A stretch of DNA of 64,000 nucleotides, taken from UBA7396 sp034676185. GTDB lineage: Bacteria; Patescibacteriota; Gracilibacteria; BD1-5; UBA6164. Under the pieces are notes generated by a model. That model was not told where the DNA came from and ran no database searches. It saw only the letters and a list, made by a program, of their open reading frames with translations. The stretch spans positions 5,255 to 69,254 of the forward strand of contig JAUCCN010000005.1 in NCBI GenBank assembly GCA_034676185.1, written 5' to 3'. Positions 1-11,022 of the stretch are shown here, one piece after another (position 1 is the first letter of the stretch; every line of letters begins with the position of its first letter). Made by a program: the position numbers and the translations under genes.

Positions 1-1028
1 AAAAAGGGAAATCTATATTCTCTTTTTTTTGTATATCATATTCCAAAAAAAACTAAAAATATAAGAAAAATTTGATAATTGGGTTTTCAAATAAGAATAA
101 AAATCAGAGATAAAAGAGTGATAGAAAGTCAGTTAATAATGTGATTTCTATTTTTTGAATAGATATCAACAAGTGTAATAATATTTATATAAGGAATATA
201 AGCCAAAATTTTATTCAATTTTTCATCTCTGAGGGAATCTAAAAATATTCTATCTTTTTCAAGTATTAGTGTGTATGATTGCCTTTCTTGTTTTATTCTT
301 TCTTCAAATGAAATGAAAGTATTATTTCAGAAGTAATTTTTTAAATATTTTAAAAGAGAAAAAAAATAAATAGAGAGATCTTCAAATGTTGGAATTATTT
401 GTAGATGAAAGGTAATAATATTTTCTTTTATAATTACTAAAATAGCATAAAATCAAATAAAAATGAGATAAAATAGTAAGAGTAAAAATCAAATATTTTC
501 ATATCAAAGACTAAAAAAACTACAAATAATAAGAGTAGAAATGACATTTACTTTTATATTATTTTCTATAATAGGACTTTTGTAATTATAAAATCTTCCT
601 TTTAAAGTAAAGCCAATAAATGGTATAAGAGAAAGAATAATAGTGAGTATTCATTGTTCATTAAGATTGGAATTTTTTATTTGCACAATAGTATCGGTTT
701 TTGTCATACTTGACATTTCTTTTATAGAAAAATTATCTCCAATACTTGCTTTATATGCTCCATATAAAAGCCATCAAAAAAGTCATAAAAATATGATAGA
801 AGCAAATACATGATTTAAATAAAATCATACAATAGAAATTCCTCAAAGAAAAGTATAACTAATAAAGATAATATAATTTATCATCATAAGTATGTGAATA
901 AAAAGAGCTGTTTTAGCATGTTTTTTTACAAAAGGATGATTGATATTTTCTTTTTTTGAAGGGAATAATAGAAGAGCACCAAGTCAAAAGTAAGCTGAAA
1001 TAGCATTGTTTATTATTTTTTTATTCAT
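1..1028 (-). CDS. Multi-pass membrane protein, C-terminal part outside the window
   Basis: The reverse frame opens at ATG (1028) and stays open to the window edge, so at least 342 residues are present. It starts MNKKIINNAISAYFGLGALL, followed by a hydrophilic loop and about seven hydrophobic segments. The first 90 residues look like a Tic20/DUF4870-type module, with a short cytosolic KKHAKTALF stretch between helices. Another hydrophobic pair sits near the truncated end. Several glycines are TGA codons. The gene diverges from engB. I do not recognise a function; a small-molecule transporter or an envelope protein are both possible. Confidence 0.6.
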
Positions 1029-1107
1029 ATTCTTTCATTTTTATTAGGTGTTTTTAAAATCTTGAATATATTATACATCAAATATTCTCTAAACACAAAT
1101 TTAGTAT

Positions 1108-1689
1108 ATGAAAAACCTAGAAGTTGTCTTTGACAAATCTATTTCTATTGAGTCAAATAAAGTTTCGTTTGATAATAAAAAACAAATTGTTTTTGTTGGA
1201 AGATCTAATGTAGGAAAATCTTCTCTTATGAATGCAATATTTCAAAAAAAAGATTTAGTAAAAACAAGTTCTTTGCCTTGAAAAACAAAAACGGCAAATA
1301 TTTTTAAAGTAAATAATAAATATGAATTTGTTGATTTACCGGGGTATTGATTTGCAAAACTTGGGCAAATTCAAAAAGATAAACTTGATGCTCTTATCAG
1401 TTGGTATTTAGAAGAATTTCGTTTTGATATCAAAAAAATAGTAGTAGTACTAGATAGTAAACTTGGACCTACTGATACTGATATTGATATGTTTAAATTT
1501 ATTGGGGAATTTCAAGTTCCACTTATTTTTGTTCTTAATAAAATAGATAAATTATCAAATAATGATATTTTTAAATCGATAAAACACACAGAATGAATTT
1601 TTTTCTGACAAAGAGTAGTAGCTGCTTCAGCAAAAAGTAATACTTGAATTGATGCACTCAGAAAAGAATTAATGGAAAGTTTAAAATAA
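1108..1689 (+). CDS. engB: Ribosome biogenesis GTPase EngB/YsxC
   Basis: This 193-residue protein has the full set of G motifs: GRSNVGKS (about residues 31-38), a SSLPGKTK switch region, DLPGYGFAK (G3, about 76-84), NKID (G4) and a final SAKS (G5). EngB is an essential GTPase that helps assemble the 50S subunit in the cytosol. The length is normal for the family. Several conserved glycines (SSLPG, PGYG) are TGA, so the gene is intact only under code 25. The ATG at 1108 comes just before the family's N-terminal strand, and there is no Shine-Dalgarno sequence. Confidence 0.93.
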
Positions 1690-1714
1690 AAGCTTTGAGA
1701 GAAGCTTTTATTTA
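1686..1714. terminator. Bidirectional stem-loop after engB
   Basis: An AAAAGCTT/AAGCTTTT stem with a TGAGAG-type loop is flanked by A and T runs. It can end engB on the plus strand and the convergent fragment on the minus strand. Confidence 0.6.
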
Positions 1715-1995
1715 TTTCCAGGAATAGAAATACACTTTTTTTCTCAAGTATTTTTTATAAATACTTTTTTTCCCAAAACTCTTTTGAGAGTGATTTTATA
1801 ATCCCTGTATACCAAATCATATCACAAGAAAAATCATTTTTCTATCATTTCTTTTTTTTCTGTATCAATAGGAAAAGAAGTATTGCCCCTAAATTTTTTG
1901 ATTTGAAATAATCTATCTTCTCAAAATATTTTAGTGAGTTCTTGTTCATTTTCTATATCTATTTCTTGTCTTCATAGAGCTATTATAGTTAACTT
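1708..1995 (-). pseudogene. Start-less reading frame, possible gene fragment
   Basis: The minus-strand frame is open for about 95 codons from a stop at 1996-1998 to TAA at 1708. It reads KLTIIALGRQEIDIENEQE, then a basic C-terminal part (VLGKKVFIKNTGEKK). No ATG, GTG or TTG lies near its beginning. The frame begins exactly at the palindrome AGTTAACT (1987-1994), from which the adjacent plus-strand pseudogene also starts. The composition looks coding (several TGA glycines, mixed residues), so I read it as the end of a gene that lost its start, possibly at a rearrangement junction. I do not recognise the family. Confidence 0.35.
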
Positions 1996-2495
1996 TTATT
2001 TTACTCAACTACTCTAGCCCCTACTTTAATCCATTTGTAATAAGTGAACATAAAGATGTATGAAAAATCTTTGATGTTCATTTTATAATTTCTTGATTTG
2101 ATAAACTTCATCTAGGTGGAAGTGATGGTTTCATGAACAATATTTGAAAAATATGAATTTGTTTAGAATCATGACGTATTTATGATGAAAAATGACCAGA
2201 AATTGCAAAAAATGGAATTATAAATTTTTTAAGATTTACTTGAAACATTAATTGAGAAGTTAAAGAAAGAAAAAATCAAGAATTTATAAAATTTGATACT
2301 ATTTATAAAAATCAAACTTTAGAATTTAAATTTGTAAAAGACTTTTTAGATTTTGAGAAAATTAGTTTAGGATAAATAATAGCTTATGATTGAGAAAAAG
2401 AGATAGTTTCAGATAGAGATTGATATATAGTTTTTACTTATATTCCAAAAAATCTTTGAGATGAATGTTTTTGTTTATGAAGTGAATTCTCCTAA
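1989..2495 (+). pseudogene. AstE/aspartoacylase-like (M14) gene remnant
   Basis: The plus frame has no start codon at its 5' end and begins at the palindrome near 1990. It reads through FDVHFIISGFDKLHLGG and GKIGICLESG, which resemble the C-terminal half of succinylglutamate desuccinylase/aspartoacylase proteins (a GICLE-G-like turn and a late barrel-sandwich domain). An in-frame TAA lies at 2373-2375. The same frame then continues with AYDGEKEIVSDRDGYIVF, matching the family's final domain, and ends at TAA 2493. The N-terminal zinc motif (HGxE) is missing. Loss of the start and the HGxE region plus an internal ochre codon make this a decayed gene; the family assignment is moderate. Confidence 0.5.
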
Positions 2496-2499
2496 ATTT

Positions 2500-2527
2500 T
2501 TGCATTTCCTAAAAAATATGTTATAAT
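2500..2527 (+). promoter_or_regulatory. Promoter for the 2561 gene
   Basis: TTGCAT (2500-2505) and TATAAT (2522-2527) are separated by 16 bases, about 30 bases upstream of the ATG. Confidence 0.5.
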
Positions 2528-2560
2528 CGAGAAGAATTTATTTAATAAAATACCCAAATT

Positions 2561-3961
2561 ATGAGTAATCTAAATAATCTTTCTCCACAAGAACTTTCTT
2601 GTATTTCGGAAGTACAAAAAGCTCCAGAAGCTCAAAGGCAAAAAATTTTTGAAAAAGCTTGTAATGCTATCACAGACAAAACAAGTATTGCGCTTTTAGC
2701 AGCAACTTTGAGTCTGAGTTCACCAGCAGGAGCACAAAATCTTCCACATTATGTGATAGATGAAGTATCTCTGACAACACTTCCACAATCAGCACAAATG
2801 TTGAAACCAACGCTTGCAAACATCTCAAAACAACAAGCAGTACTCGTTAAATCAGGAGAAATTCAACAACTCTATCCAGTACAAGTGCAAGTTGCAGAAT
2901 GACTCAAAACTCGTGCTGATTTAGAATACATCCAAACAGGACTTTCAAGACAAACACCAGCAACTTTTTCTCAATTAACAGGAGGACAAACACAACTCAC
3001 TTTATCTGGAGACTCATCAAACTATGTTCCAGTAATGCTTGGAGTTCATAGCGTTGGAAAAGGAAAAACTCCAGATGTTTCTTGGAGACAAAAATGGGGA
3101 AAAGATAACACCAGATTAAACCTTTCACCAGAAGAAGTAAAAGCAGCAACTGACGAAGCAACGAGAGAATGAATGAGACTTGCTAAAAAACCAAATGAAT
3201 GGGTTGAAGCACAAAAAAAAGCAGTTATCAGACCAGAAATCCAAAAAGAATACGAAGCACTTTTTAATGCATGATTAGCAGCAATTCCACAAAATATTCA
3301 AACTCAATGACTTCTTTCAAGACTCGACCAAGCAAGTAAAGAAATTATGGAATATTTTGCTACTTTCTCACAAAATGAAAAAGTAACTCCAAATGTGGCG
3401 TACTTTGTAGGAAGTTATGTTTTAATGACCGTTCCAAATGCAAAAGTAACCGTTCTTCAAATCGGAAATGTAAAATATGCGTTTGCTTCAGCAGATGATA
3501 TTAAAAAATCTCCACTTGGAAAAAGTACTTATATAAACCAAATCTTACAAATAAATGATGTTGCTTTAAAACAATTTTCTAGTCAAGCAGTTATAGAAGC
3601 ACAAGTACAATATTTAAAAGAAAAAGGACAAAAAAGAGAGGAAAGAATCACTCAAAGTGAACAAAGAATAGCTCAAAGTGAACAAAGAGTGGCTCAAAGT
3701 GAACAAAGAAGTCTTGAAATTAGAAAACAAACAGCAGCTCTTGATTCTGCAGGTAAACTGAGAGATGAAATATATGAAGCGATAAAAACATTAAATCCGA
3801 ATGACCAAAAATCAGTAGAGATGATTCAAAAGAAACTCGGAGAAATGAAAAAAATACTTCAAGAAATTGATAAAAATACAGATACCTATAAAATATTAGA
3901 ATGAGCCTATAAACAATCAGTACAAATAGCTCAAACTAAAATTAAAAATATATCATTTTAA
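2561..3961 (+). CDS. Glutamine-rich protein with heptad repeats, unknown function
   Basis: This 466-residue protein begins MSNLNNLSPQELSCISEVQK. Residues about 45-58 (ALLAATLSLSSPAGA) are mildly hydrophobic but too internal for a standard signal peptide. Around residues 360-385 there are three near-exact seven-residue repeats of the form R-I/V-x-Q-S-E-Q, which predict a coiled coil. The C-terminal 80 residues look helical. Codons are richer in A and C than in neighbouring genes, with many CAA and ACA codons. A promoter precedes it and a terminator follows. The next gene (4044) has the same style and composition, so the two probably act together. I recognise no family. Confidence 0.7.
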
Positions 3962-3987
3962 AACGAACAAAAGTGTTCGTTTTTTTG
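3961..3987 (+). terminator. Intrinsic terminator
   Basis: The stem ACGAAC/GTTCGT, with an AAAAGT loop, is followed by seven T residues directly after the stop codon. Confidence 0.75.
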
Positions 3988-4043
3988 ATTTTTTGAAAAA
4001 ACTATGGTAGTATAAAGATATATTTAAAAATAAAAATACAAAT

Positions 4044-5816
4044 ATGTCTGAAACTATTGATTTTTGAGATGCATTTGGCGCTCAAGAGGAAACTCTCAAC
4101 CATAGTGAAAAACAAATTCAAGAACTGAAATCAGCATTTTGAGAAAATACATTTTCTCAAAATGATTTAGATAGTTTGAAATCAAACTACGATGATATTT
4201 CAAACCTTTTAAAAAGTGAACATAAATCTGTACTTATCACACAATTACAAGAAAATATTCCATTAGATAATTTAAAAATAATAAAAATTATTGATTCTAT
4301 TTGAGATAAAAAAGAAAATAATATTCAAAATAACGAACAAAAGCAATATAAAAATGAACAAGAACAAGATATAATAGAGTTAGGAAATAATGTAGAATTA
4401 GAGAAAAAGAAACAAGAAATGCTGAATAGATGAATGGACATATCTAAAGAAATGGATCTTGAAAATCTAACATGATATCAAGAGCTCAAATCAGAAGCAG
4501 AAAAACAAATTCTTTCTCAAAATCCAGAACTAAAAAACAACCCAGAAGAATTACAAAAATATACCAATACATTTATTTTAACCTACCATCAAGATGCACT
4601 TTTCGCACAAAATCCTTGATTACAAGAAAAATTCTGAACACAACTCGAAACCTTTAAAACACAAGTAATAGATTCAAAACTCTTTTCATGAATAGAATTA
4701 AGTAGAAAATATACTACTATTTCAGAAGCATTTTCAAACAAACCAGGAGTCCTAAAAAGTGAAATTACTCAAGCACAAGAACTTCTTAGAGCAGATGGAG
4801 CAAAACTAAAAATTGAATGAAATCAAATCATCTCATGAATTCCAGGAAAAAATAATGAAACTCAAATCATTACTATCGATGAAAACGGAGTACAAAAAAG
4901 TATTTCAAAATACGGATACAAAATAAATGTTCCAAGTATGGTTTCATTTGATGAAAATGCAAAAAGGGAAATAGGAACACTCAAAGAAACGATTACTCAA
5001 AACAACAACATATTACAACAATCAAACGACATATTTTCAAAACTTCCAAAAACACCCGAATTTACCAAAAACGATATACTGAATCTGCAAACCAATACAC
5101 ATCTTCCAAGAGAATTAGCACTGAATCTTTCAAAATACGATGATATACAAACTGCATTAGAAAAAAGTAAAAAAGAAAAATGACAATTAGAATCTCAAAA
5201 TCAAGATACAAACTATGTTGATATGATGATAGAACTCAGTCAAAACCAACTCGCAGAAACACAAAAACTCATCGAACAAGAATTTAAAAAACTCTATGAA
5301 ACAACGCAAAACCTAGGAAAACAAAATCAAGTGTTAAATACCAGACTTCAAAATCTCCTCCAAACAGATTTTCAAAATGGATTTTCAAATAAAGAACACC
5401 AACAACAAGCAGACAACAAAGCTCGTGAAACACTAGATTTTTTAAATATTTTATGAATTACTAATATAAATCAAAATGATCTACAACAAATAATTAACAG
5501 AATAAACATACATCCACATGTATATGGACTCTCAAAACCATTTGATTTAAGTGAATGACTTTCAGGAACTCCAACAGATCTATTAAAGCAAAAAAAAGAA
5601 TTTTTCAATCTTTTTTCAAAAATTTATGAAAAAGCTTGATTTATTCCACCACCAAATGAAAGTATTATTCAAGGTTTTACCAAAGATTCAAGACTTTCAA
5701 ATGAAACAACTTTTAAACAAAAATTAGAGGATGCGGGACTTACAAAATGAGGATGATTACAAATTGAAAGTGTAATGAAGGTATTATGAGAAAAATCTGA
5801 AAAAATAGGAGCATAA
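4044..5816 (+). CDS. Large glutamine/asparagine-rich coiled-coil protein, unknown function
   Basis: This 590-residue protein starts MSETIDFGDAFGAQEETLNH. It is acidic and hydrophilic, with no signal peptide or membrane segment. Long helical, coiled-coil-like stretches rich in Gln, Asn, Glu and Lys fill residues 10-150 and 310-440. Many glycines are TGA, so it is native to code 25 despite its A/C-rich codon use. It follows the 2561 gene by 82 bases, with a terminator between, and shares its composition. The pair may be structural or scaffolding proteins, but I recognise no family or motif. Confidence 0.7.
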
Positions 5817-5852
5817 AAAAAGAATGGAACTTTTATTTCCACTCTTTTTTCT
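5815..5852. terminator. Stem-loop terminator
   Basis: AAAAGAATGGAA pairs with TTCCACTCTTTT with one mismatch, followed by a T run. It separates the convergent genes ending at 5816 and 5858. Confidence 0.6.
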
Positions 5853-5857
5853 TTTAT

Positions 5858-6316
5858 CTATACTCTAATTTTTGTAATTTTTTCTCTATATTTTAAACAT
5901 TTTGAAGTAATACATTTTCCAGTGATTCCAGCAAATAGTGGAAGGAGTCCCATAAATCATATAAGTACATCAAAATCCAGATTTGCACTTTCCTCTATGC
6001 TTCCAGCAATGTAAAAAAGCATAATTCAAAATATAACTTGAATAATTCTCATATATTTTTTCTTAAGCAGACAAATATTAGTAAGTCCCATAAATACAGG
6101 AACAATTCAAATTCCAGTAAATACATATTTTAAAATTTCAGTTTGTTCAATAGAAAGTTCAACGAGCCCAAATAAATAAATACTATCAATTCATTTATTT
6201 AAGTAAATAAGATTATAATACATTACTCAAATATAAAGTAATCAAAAAAGAATTCTTCCTCCTAAAATAGTTTTATCACTTGGTCTTTTTTGAATAAATT
6301 TAATAAATCACATCAT
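5858..6316 (-). CDS. Small membrane protein with C-terminal CxxxxC
   Basis: This 152-residue protein begins MMGFIKFIQKRPSDKTILGG and has about four hydrophobic segments. It ends with a conserved-looking stretch GITGKCITSKCLKY and a basic tail. The layout resembles DUF2892/YgaP-like small inner-membrane proteins with a paired-cysteine end, but this is only a likeness. The first of two adjacent ATG codons is used as the start. It converges on the 4044 gene and is divergent from tRNA-Gln. Confidence 0.65.
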
Positions 6317-6430
6317 ATCTTTACATAAATTAAAAAATAAACTTAAGAATATAGTAAGAGAAAAACAAAAAAAATCAAAAAAATTTTGACAAATCTGAAT
6401 TTTTTATATAATTAACTCGCAATTAATTAT

Positions 6431-6505
6431 TGGGATGTCGCCAAGTGGTAAGGCATCGGACTTTGACTCCGACATTCGTAGGTTCGATCCCTACCATCCC
6501 AGCCA
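6431..6505 (+). tRNA. tRNA-Gln(TTG) with encoded CCA
   Basis: The cloverleaf has acceptor TGGGATG/CATCCCA, an anticodon arm TCGGA-CTTTGAC-TCCGA giving anticodon TTG, and a T-arm with GGTTCGATCC. The U1-A72 pair is typical of bacterial tRNA-Gln. CCA is encoded at 6503-6505. Confidence 0.95.
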
Positions 6506-6601
6506 TAGAATTAAGTGAAAAATGAAGACATAAAAAATAAGAAAATTTGGGTTTTATTTTTTAAGTTTTATAACTTAATTTTAATTTTTAAATAATATAA
6601 T

Positions 6602-6913
6602 ATGTTAGCCGTAGTAGAATTAGGTTGAAATCAATTTATCGTAAGACAAGGAGATATAATTGATGTAAAAAAATTAGATAAACAAATTGGAGATACTCTG
6701 AGTGTTGATGCTCTTTTAGTAAGTGATGAAGAAGGTGCAAATGTAAAAGTAGGAACTCCTTTAGTAGCTGGTTCTAAAGTTGAATTAAAAGTTTTAGAGC
6801 AATTTAAAGATGAAAAAGTAAGAGTTTTCAAAATGAAAGCGAAAAAAAGATATACAAGAAACTTGTGATTTAGAGCGAGTTTAACAAAACTAGAAGTATT
6901 AAATATAGCATAA
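6602..6913 (+). CDS. rplU: 50S ribosomal protein bL21
   Basis: This 103-residue protein begins MLAVVELGGNQFIVRQGDII, the standard bL21 N-terminus (a x-GGKQY-V-like motif, here GGNQF). It ends with the basic RNA-binding tail KMKAKKRYTRNLGFRASLTK that binds 23S rRNA domain VI. Length is normal. One glycine of LGGNQ and one in the tail are TGA. No rpmA follows; a terminator comes directly after. Confidence 0.93.
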
Positions 6914-6946
6914 AAGGAGGGTAGTATCATACTACCTTCTTTTTGT
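6914..6946 (+). terminator. Intrinsic terminator after rplU
   Basis: GGTAGTAT pairs with ATACTACC, followed by CTTCTTTTT. Confidence 0.75.
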
Positions 6947-6991
6947 TCTCTTTAAAATTTAATACTTCTATTTATTTTTTAATATAAAGTA

Positions 6992-8116
6992 ATGGTTTCT
7001 AAAGTTAATTTAAAAGCAAGAATCAATAGACATTCAAGGATTTTAAAAGATAATTTATGAAATATACATCCTTTTAGATCATTTTATCACAAATTTAATT
7101 ACAATGTGGTATTTTTATTGGTAGTATTTTTATTTCCAGTATATCCACTTTTTTCTTCATTTTTCTATGAAAATACAGCATATGATTTTTATAGATGAGA
7201 TATTGATGAAAGCACTATTTTGGACTCATATCTTGATACGAATGATTCATCAATTATAGTTTCAAAGGATTCATTTATTTCCATAAATACACTTATGGAT
7301 GGAAGTAGAGATTTGACTTGATATAGCGAAATTATTGAGTATGAGATTGAAGCTTGAGATAGCTTATCTCTTATAGCACAAAAATTTTGAGTTTCAAATA
7401 ATTCTATTTTATGGGCTAATAATTTTGATGCTAAAAAAATTCTTCATCCAGGAGAAAAAATAAAAATACCACCTGTTTCTGGTTTGATTCATCAAGTAAA
7501 AGCATGAGAAACTATTTCAGGACTTGCTACAAAATATAAAATTACAGAAGATAAAATTATTGCTCAAAATGGACTTTCTTGAGCTTCATCAAAAATTGAA
7601 GCATGACAATTGCTTATTATGCCTTGAGCAGTAAAAGAAGTACCAAAACCAGTAGTAACTCAAGTACCAAAACCAAAATGAACAGCTTCTAAAAATTCTG
7701 CTTCTTCAGCTCAATGAGGATATGCGTTTACTCAGTGATGAAGTTCTGAGTTTGTAGATACAGATTGAGTATACCAACTCGTAAAAAGAACACCACAATG
7801 GACATTTTATTGGGGAAATTGTACTTGGTATGTTGCTCAATATAAAAATGTAAATTGGTCTGGAAATGCAAAAGATTGGCTAAGAAATGCAAAATCAAAA
7901 TGACATTCTACCGGATCAAGTCCATGAATTTGAGCTATTGTAGTATTTCATGGAAAATGATATAATCCAGTATATGGACATGTTTGAATTGTTATTGATG
8001 TTACATCAACAGAAATTATTGTAAAAGATATGAATTACCGTAGATTAAATGAAGTAACAGTAAGAAAAGTTCCAAAAACAGATAGAGCTATTCAATGATA
8101 TATCTATGTTGATTAA
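6992..8116 (+). CDS. Membrane-anchored LysM-LysM-CHAP cell-wall hydrolase
   Basis: This 374-residue protein has a short basic N-terminus, one membrane segment (about residues 36-52), and then an extracellular part. Two LysM repeats (about 114-157, GDSLSLIAQKFGVS..., and 166-212, GETISGLATKYKI...) bind peptidoglycan. A Pro/Ser/Gln-rich linker leads to a CHAP amidase/endopeptidase domain with nucleophile Cys277 in GNCTWYVA and His330 in YGHVGIV. It probably cleaves peptide bonds in peptidoglycan during growth or division, or in attack on a host cell. It is a single-gene unit with its own terminator. Confidence 0.88.
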
Positions 8117-8118
8117 GA

Positions 8119-8152
8119 ATAAAAAGAGTCGTAAATTACGACTCTTTTTATT
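8119..8152. terminator. Bidirectional terminator
   Basis: AAAAGAGTCGTA and TACGACTCTTTT form a near-perfect stem between two convergent genes. Confidence 0.8.
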
Positions 8153-9002
8153 CTTTCATTGCGTTTGATATTTTATAAACTACTTGATTGATAGGATTGA
8201 GTACTTCATGAAGTTTTTCTCTAAAAATATAAAAATCCTCTTTTAACAGTTCCATTAAGAAATGTATTGGAAAGTTATTTTCATATTCACTATAAGCATG
8301 ATAGGCTATTGGAAAAACTTTATAAGCTTGTGCTACTTCTTTTTCAATATTATTTTGAATAGAGGTGAGAATATTTGCTGCTTGTGTTATAGGGACAGAT
8401 TTTTCTTCTCACCATATTTCACTTTCTTCTGCATCTACTCCAAGTGCATTTGCAGGATTTTTATAATATGTTTTTAGGTATTCCATATAGAAACTATAAT
8501 CACAAGTGAGATATGTTGTTTGTCTGAGTATTGATAATTTATTTAAAACAGTATTTTTATCTATATTTAAACAATTATTTGTTCTTGCGGTAGTATCTAG
8601 TTTTTGAAGAATATCATTTATTTTAGACTCAATACTTTTTCTTACATTTTCGTTGGTAGGAAGTTTTTTTAGTTTATTTAAAGAGTTTTTTTGAGCTCAA
8701 ATAATGGCACATTTATAGATACTATTCATATTTTCTTTATACACTTCAACTGCTTTTTGAATAATCTTTTCTTGACTACCAGAAGTGACAAGAATATTTG
8801 ATAAGGAAGCATTTTTATAATTTTCAGCTTTTTTAAATTTTTCTATATTAAATACTTTTTTATTTTCATCATACTCTTTGCATAATTTTTCACTTCTACA
8901 TTCATATTTTTCAAATTCATCTTCTAAAAGCTCACAATTAGTATTTGCAAATACATTGGGAGTGAAAAAAAGAAAGAGAGAAAATAAGATGATTTTTTTC
9001 AT
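8148..9002 (-). CDS. Secreted protein of unknown function
   Basis: This 284-residue protein starts MKKIILFSLFLFFTPNVFANTN, a clear Sec signal peptide with likely cleavage after VFA. The mature part is helical, acidic, and has paired cysteines near the start (CELLEDEFEKYECRSEKLC). A second half (from about residue 105) is reached through TGA-encoded glycine. No catalytic motif is evident. The gene lies 39 bases downstream of pilB on the same strand and may be co-transcribed with it, which would suggest a role at the cell surface. Confidence 0.7.
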
Positions 9003-9041
9003 GGGAAAATATTTAAAATATATGTGTTTTTAAAAAGATTT

Positions 9042-10343
9042 TTAAATTACTTTTAGAACTTCTTGAATAGTGGTATATCCTCTGATAGCTTTGAGTATTC
9101 CATCTTCTTTCATAGTTATCATATCTAATTTTCTTCATTCTGCAATAATTTCTTGTGCATTTGCTCATTCTCTTATCATATTTCTAATTATATCACTGAG
9201 AGAAAGAATTTCATAAATTCAAAGCCTTCCTTTATATCAGCTATTGTTGCAATGCTCACATCCAGTTCAATGATAGAGTTTTATATGTTCAGCTGTTACT
9301 GATTTCATTCAAATCTCTTTCATCATTTCTTTTATGATTTGAGTTTCTTCTGGAGATTTTGTTTTTTCTTCTTTACAATGTGTACATATTTTTCTTACTA
9401 ATCTTTGAGCCACAATAGTATCAAGAGCGGAAGCAAGAATATAAGGTTTTAATCACATATTAATAAGTCTATCTAATGTATCAGAGGCACTTTTTGTATG
9501 GAGAGTAGATAGTACTAGATGTCCAGTTAAACTGGCTTGAGTTGCTATTTCAAGAGTATCAGAATCTCTAATTTCTCACATCATAATAATATCAGGATCT
9601 TGTCTGAGTAATGCTTTTAATCCCATTTCAAAGGTATATCAATTTTTTTCATTTACTTCTGATTGAATAATTCAAGAAAGTTGGTATTCAATAGGATCTT
9701 CTAAAGTAATTATTTTCCTGTCTCTGGTATTGAGTGTAGATAAAATCGTATAGAGAGTAGTAGTTTTTCAAGACCCAGTTGGTCAAGTTACTAAAATAAG
9801 TCCATTTTTTTTGTTAATAGCTTTTTCAAGCATTCTTTTGGTAGTCCAAAAAAATCATAAATCTTCAAAATTTATAATAGCTTTTTTAGCATCAAGAATT
9901 CTACATACCATATTTTCTCCATAGGGAGTTGGAAGAGTAGAAACTCTCACATCTATTTTATGATCAGAAATATCAAGAGAATATTTTCCATCTTGAGGAA
10001 TATGAGTGATATTGAGTTTTAAATTTGAAGAATGTTTGAGTCTTTCTAAAAAGAGTTTATAATGTTTTTTTTCAAGTGAAAAAATATCAACCAGCACTCA
10101 GTCAATTCTAAATCTCACTACTGTATTTTCCTGATTATTATCGTAATGGATATCAGAACTTCATAAGTTGAGGGCTCCAAGGGTCAAACTTTTTAGAGTA
10201 TTATCAGTATCTTGTTTTGCTAAAAAGATTTTTACAACATCTTCTAACTCTTGAAATTTTGTAGAAGAATAATTTTTATCTACTTCTTTTTCAAGTACGA
10301 GTTCTTTTAAATCTTGTAAATTATCAGTTGTATTTTCAGACAT
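9042..10343 (-). CDS. pilB: Type IV pilus/type II secretion assembly ATPase (PilB/GspE)
   Basis: This 433-residue protein has an N-terminal linker, an N2-like region (SDIHYDN), Walker A GPTGSGKTT (about 187-195), an Asp box (ITLEDPIEYQ), Walker B region MMGEIRDSDT, a His box (GHLVLSTLHT), and the four-cysteine zinc site (CTHC and CEHC) typical of PilB/GspE. It powers pilus extension from the cytosolic side of the membrane. It is shorter than E. coli-type PilB because the N1 domain is reduced. A prepilin is encoded at 57611-58177 and a pilin-like protein diverges from it at 10415. Confidence 0.92.
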
Positions 10344-10414
10344 TTGTTATATAATTAGGATAATAATATCTTGCTAAAAAATTATATCATATATTACTTA
10401 TTATTGCAAAAAAT

Positions 10415-10906
10415 ATGAAAAAAAATACAAATGGGTCAATACTGATTTGGAGTATTTTTCTGGTAATGTTTCTTTCATTTAATTTTATGTATATCAGTGT
10501 GAAAATACAAAATCAAATAGAAAAGTCATGAGATGCTTCTTCTGAAAAAAAAGATCTTATAAAACAAGATTTACTTTTTCCCACTTCTGAATGGATTTTG
10601 AAAACGGGGGAAAATATGGAATTTATATTTGAATGAAATAATACAGGAGTTATAAATATCCTTTCAGGAGGACCTTTAGAATATAAAATATTTTCTTGAA
10701 GTACTATTATAGGAAGTTCTTATGTTACTGATAAATCTTGAATTCTTTCATTGAAGTGAAAGTTACAACTTCAGAATTTATGAGCAGGAACAAAGGTCAA
10801 GCTTCATTTAGAAAATAATTCTTGAGTGATATTACCGTATAATTATGAAAAAATTTTGATTCAAATTGGGGGAAATAGTTTTGTGCAGGAGATTTTAGAG
10901 AAATAA
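10415..10906 (+). CDS. Pilin-like (PilX-type) single-span protein
   Basis: This 163-residue protein begins MKKNTNGSILIWSIFLVMFL. A short basic leader ending in Gly is followed directly by a long hydrophobic helix, as in atypical prepilins of the PilX class, although Glu5 is missing. The remainder is a beta-rich domain with a repeated GS/GT pattern. It diverges from pilB with 71 bases between, which supports a pilus role. The alternative is a plain membrane-anchored surface protein. Confidence 0.55.
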
Positions 10907-10955
10907 ATAAATCCTTTTTTTCATATATGAAAAAAAGGATTTATTTATTTCTGAT
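10899..10955. terminator. Long bidirectional terminator
   Basis: AAATAAATAAATCC pairs with GGATTTATTTATTT around an AT-rich inner stem. It lies between the pilin-like gene and the convergent 11023 gene. Confidence 0.75.
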
Positions 10956-11022
10956 GAAACTTGAATTTCTGATAAATTTATAAAAGTTGAGGTTAGAAAG
11001 GAAAGATAAAGGATTTCTAAAA

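Noticed and set aside
6631..6930. Minus-strand open frame of 99 codons
   Set aside because: It lies opposite rplU and is its shadow; the composition is not coding-like.
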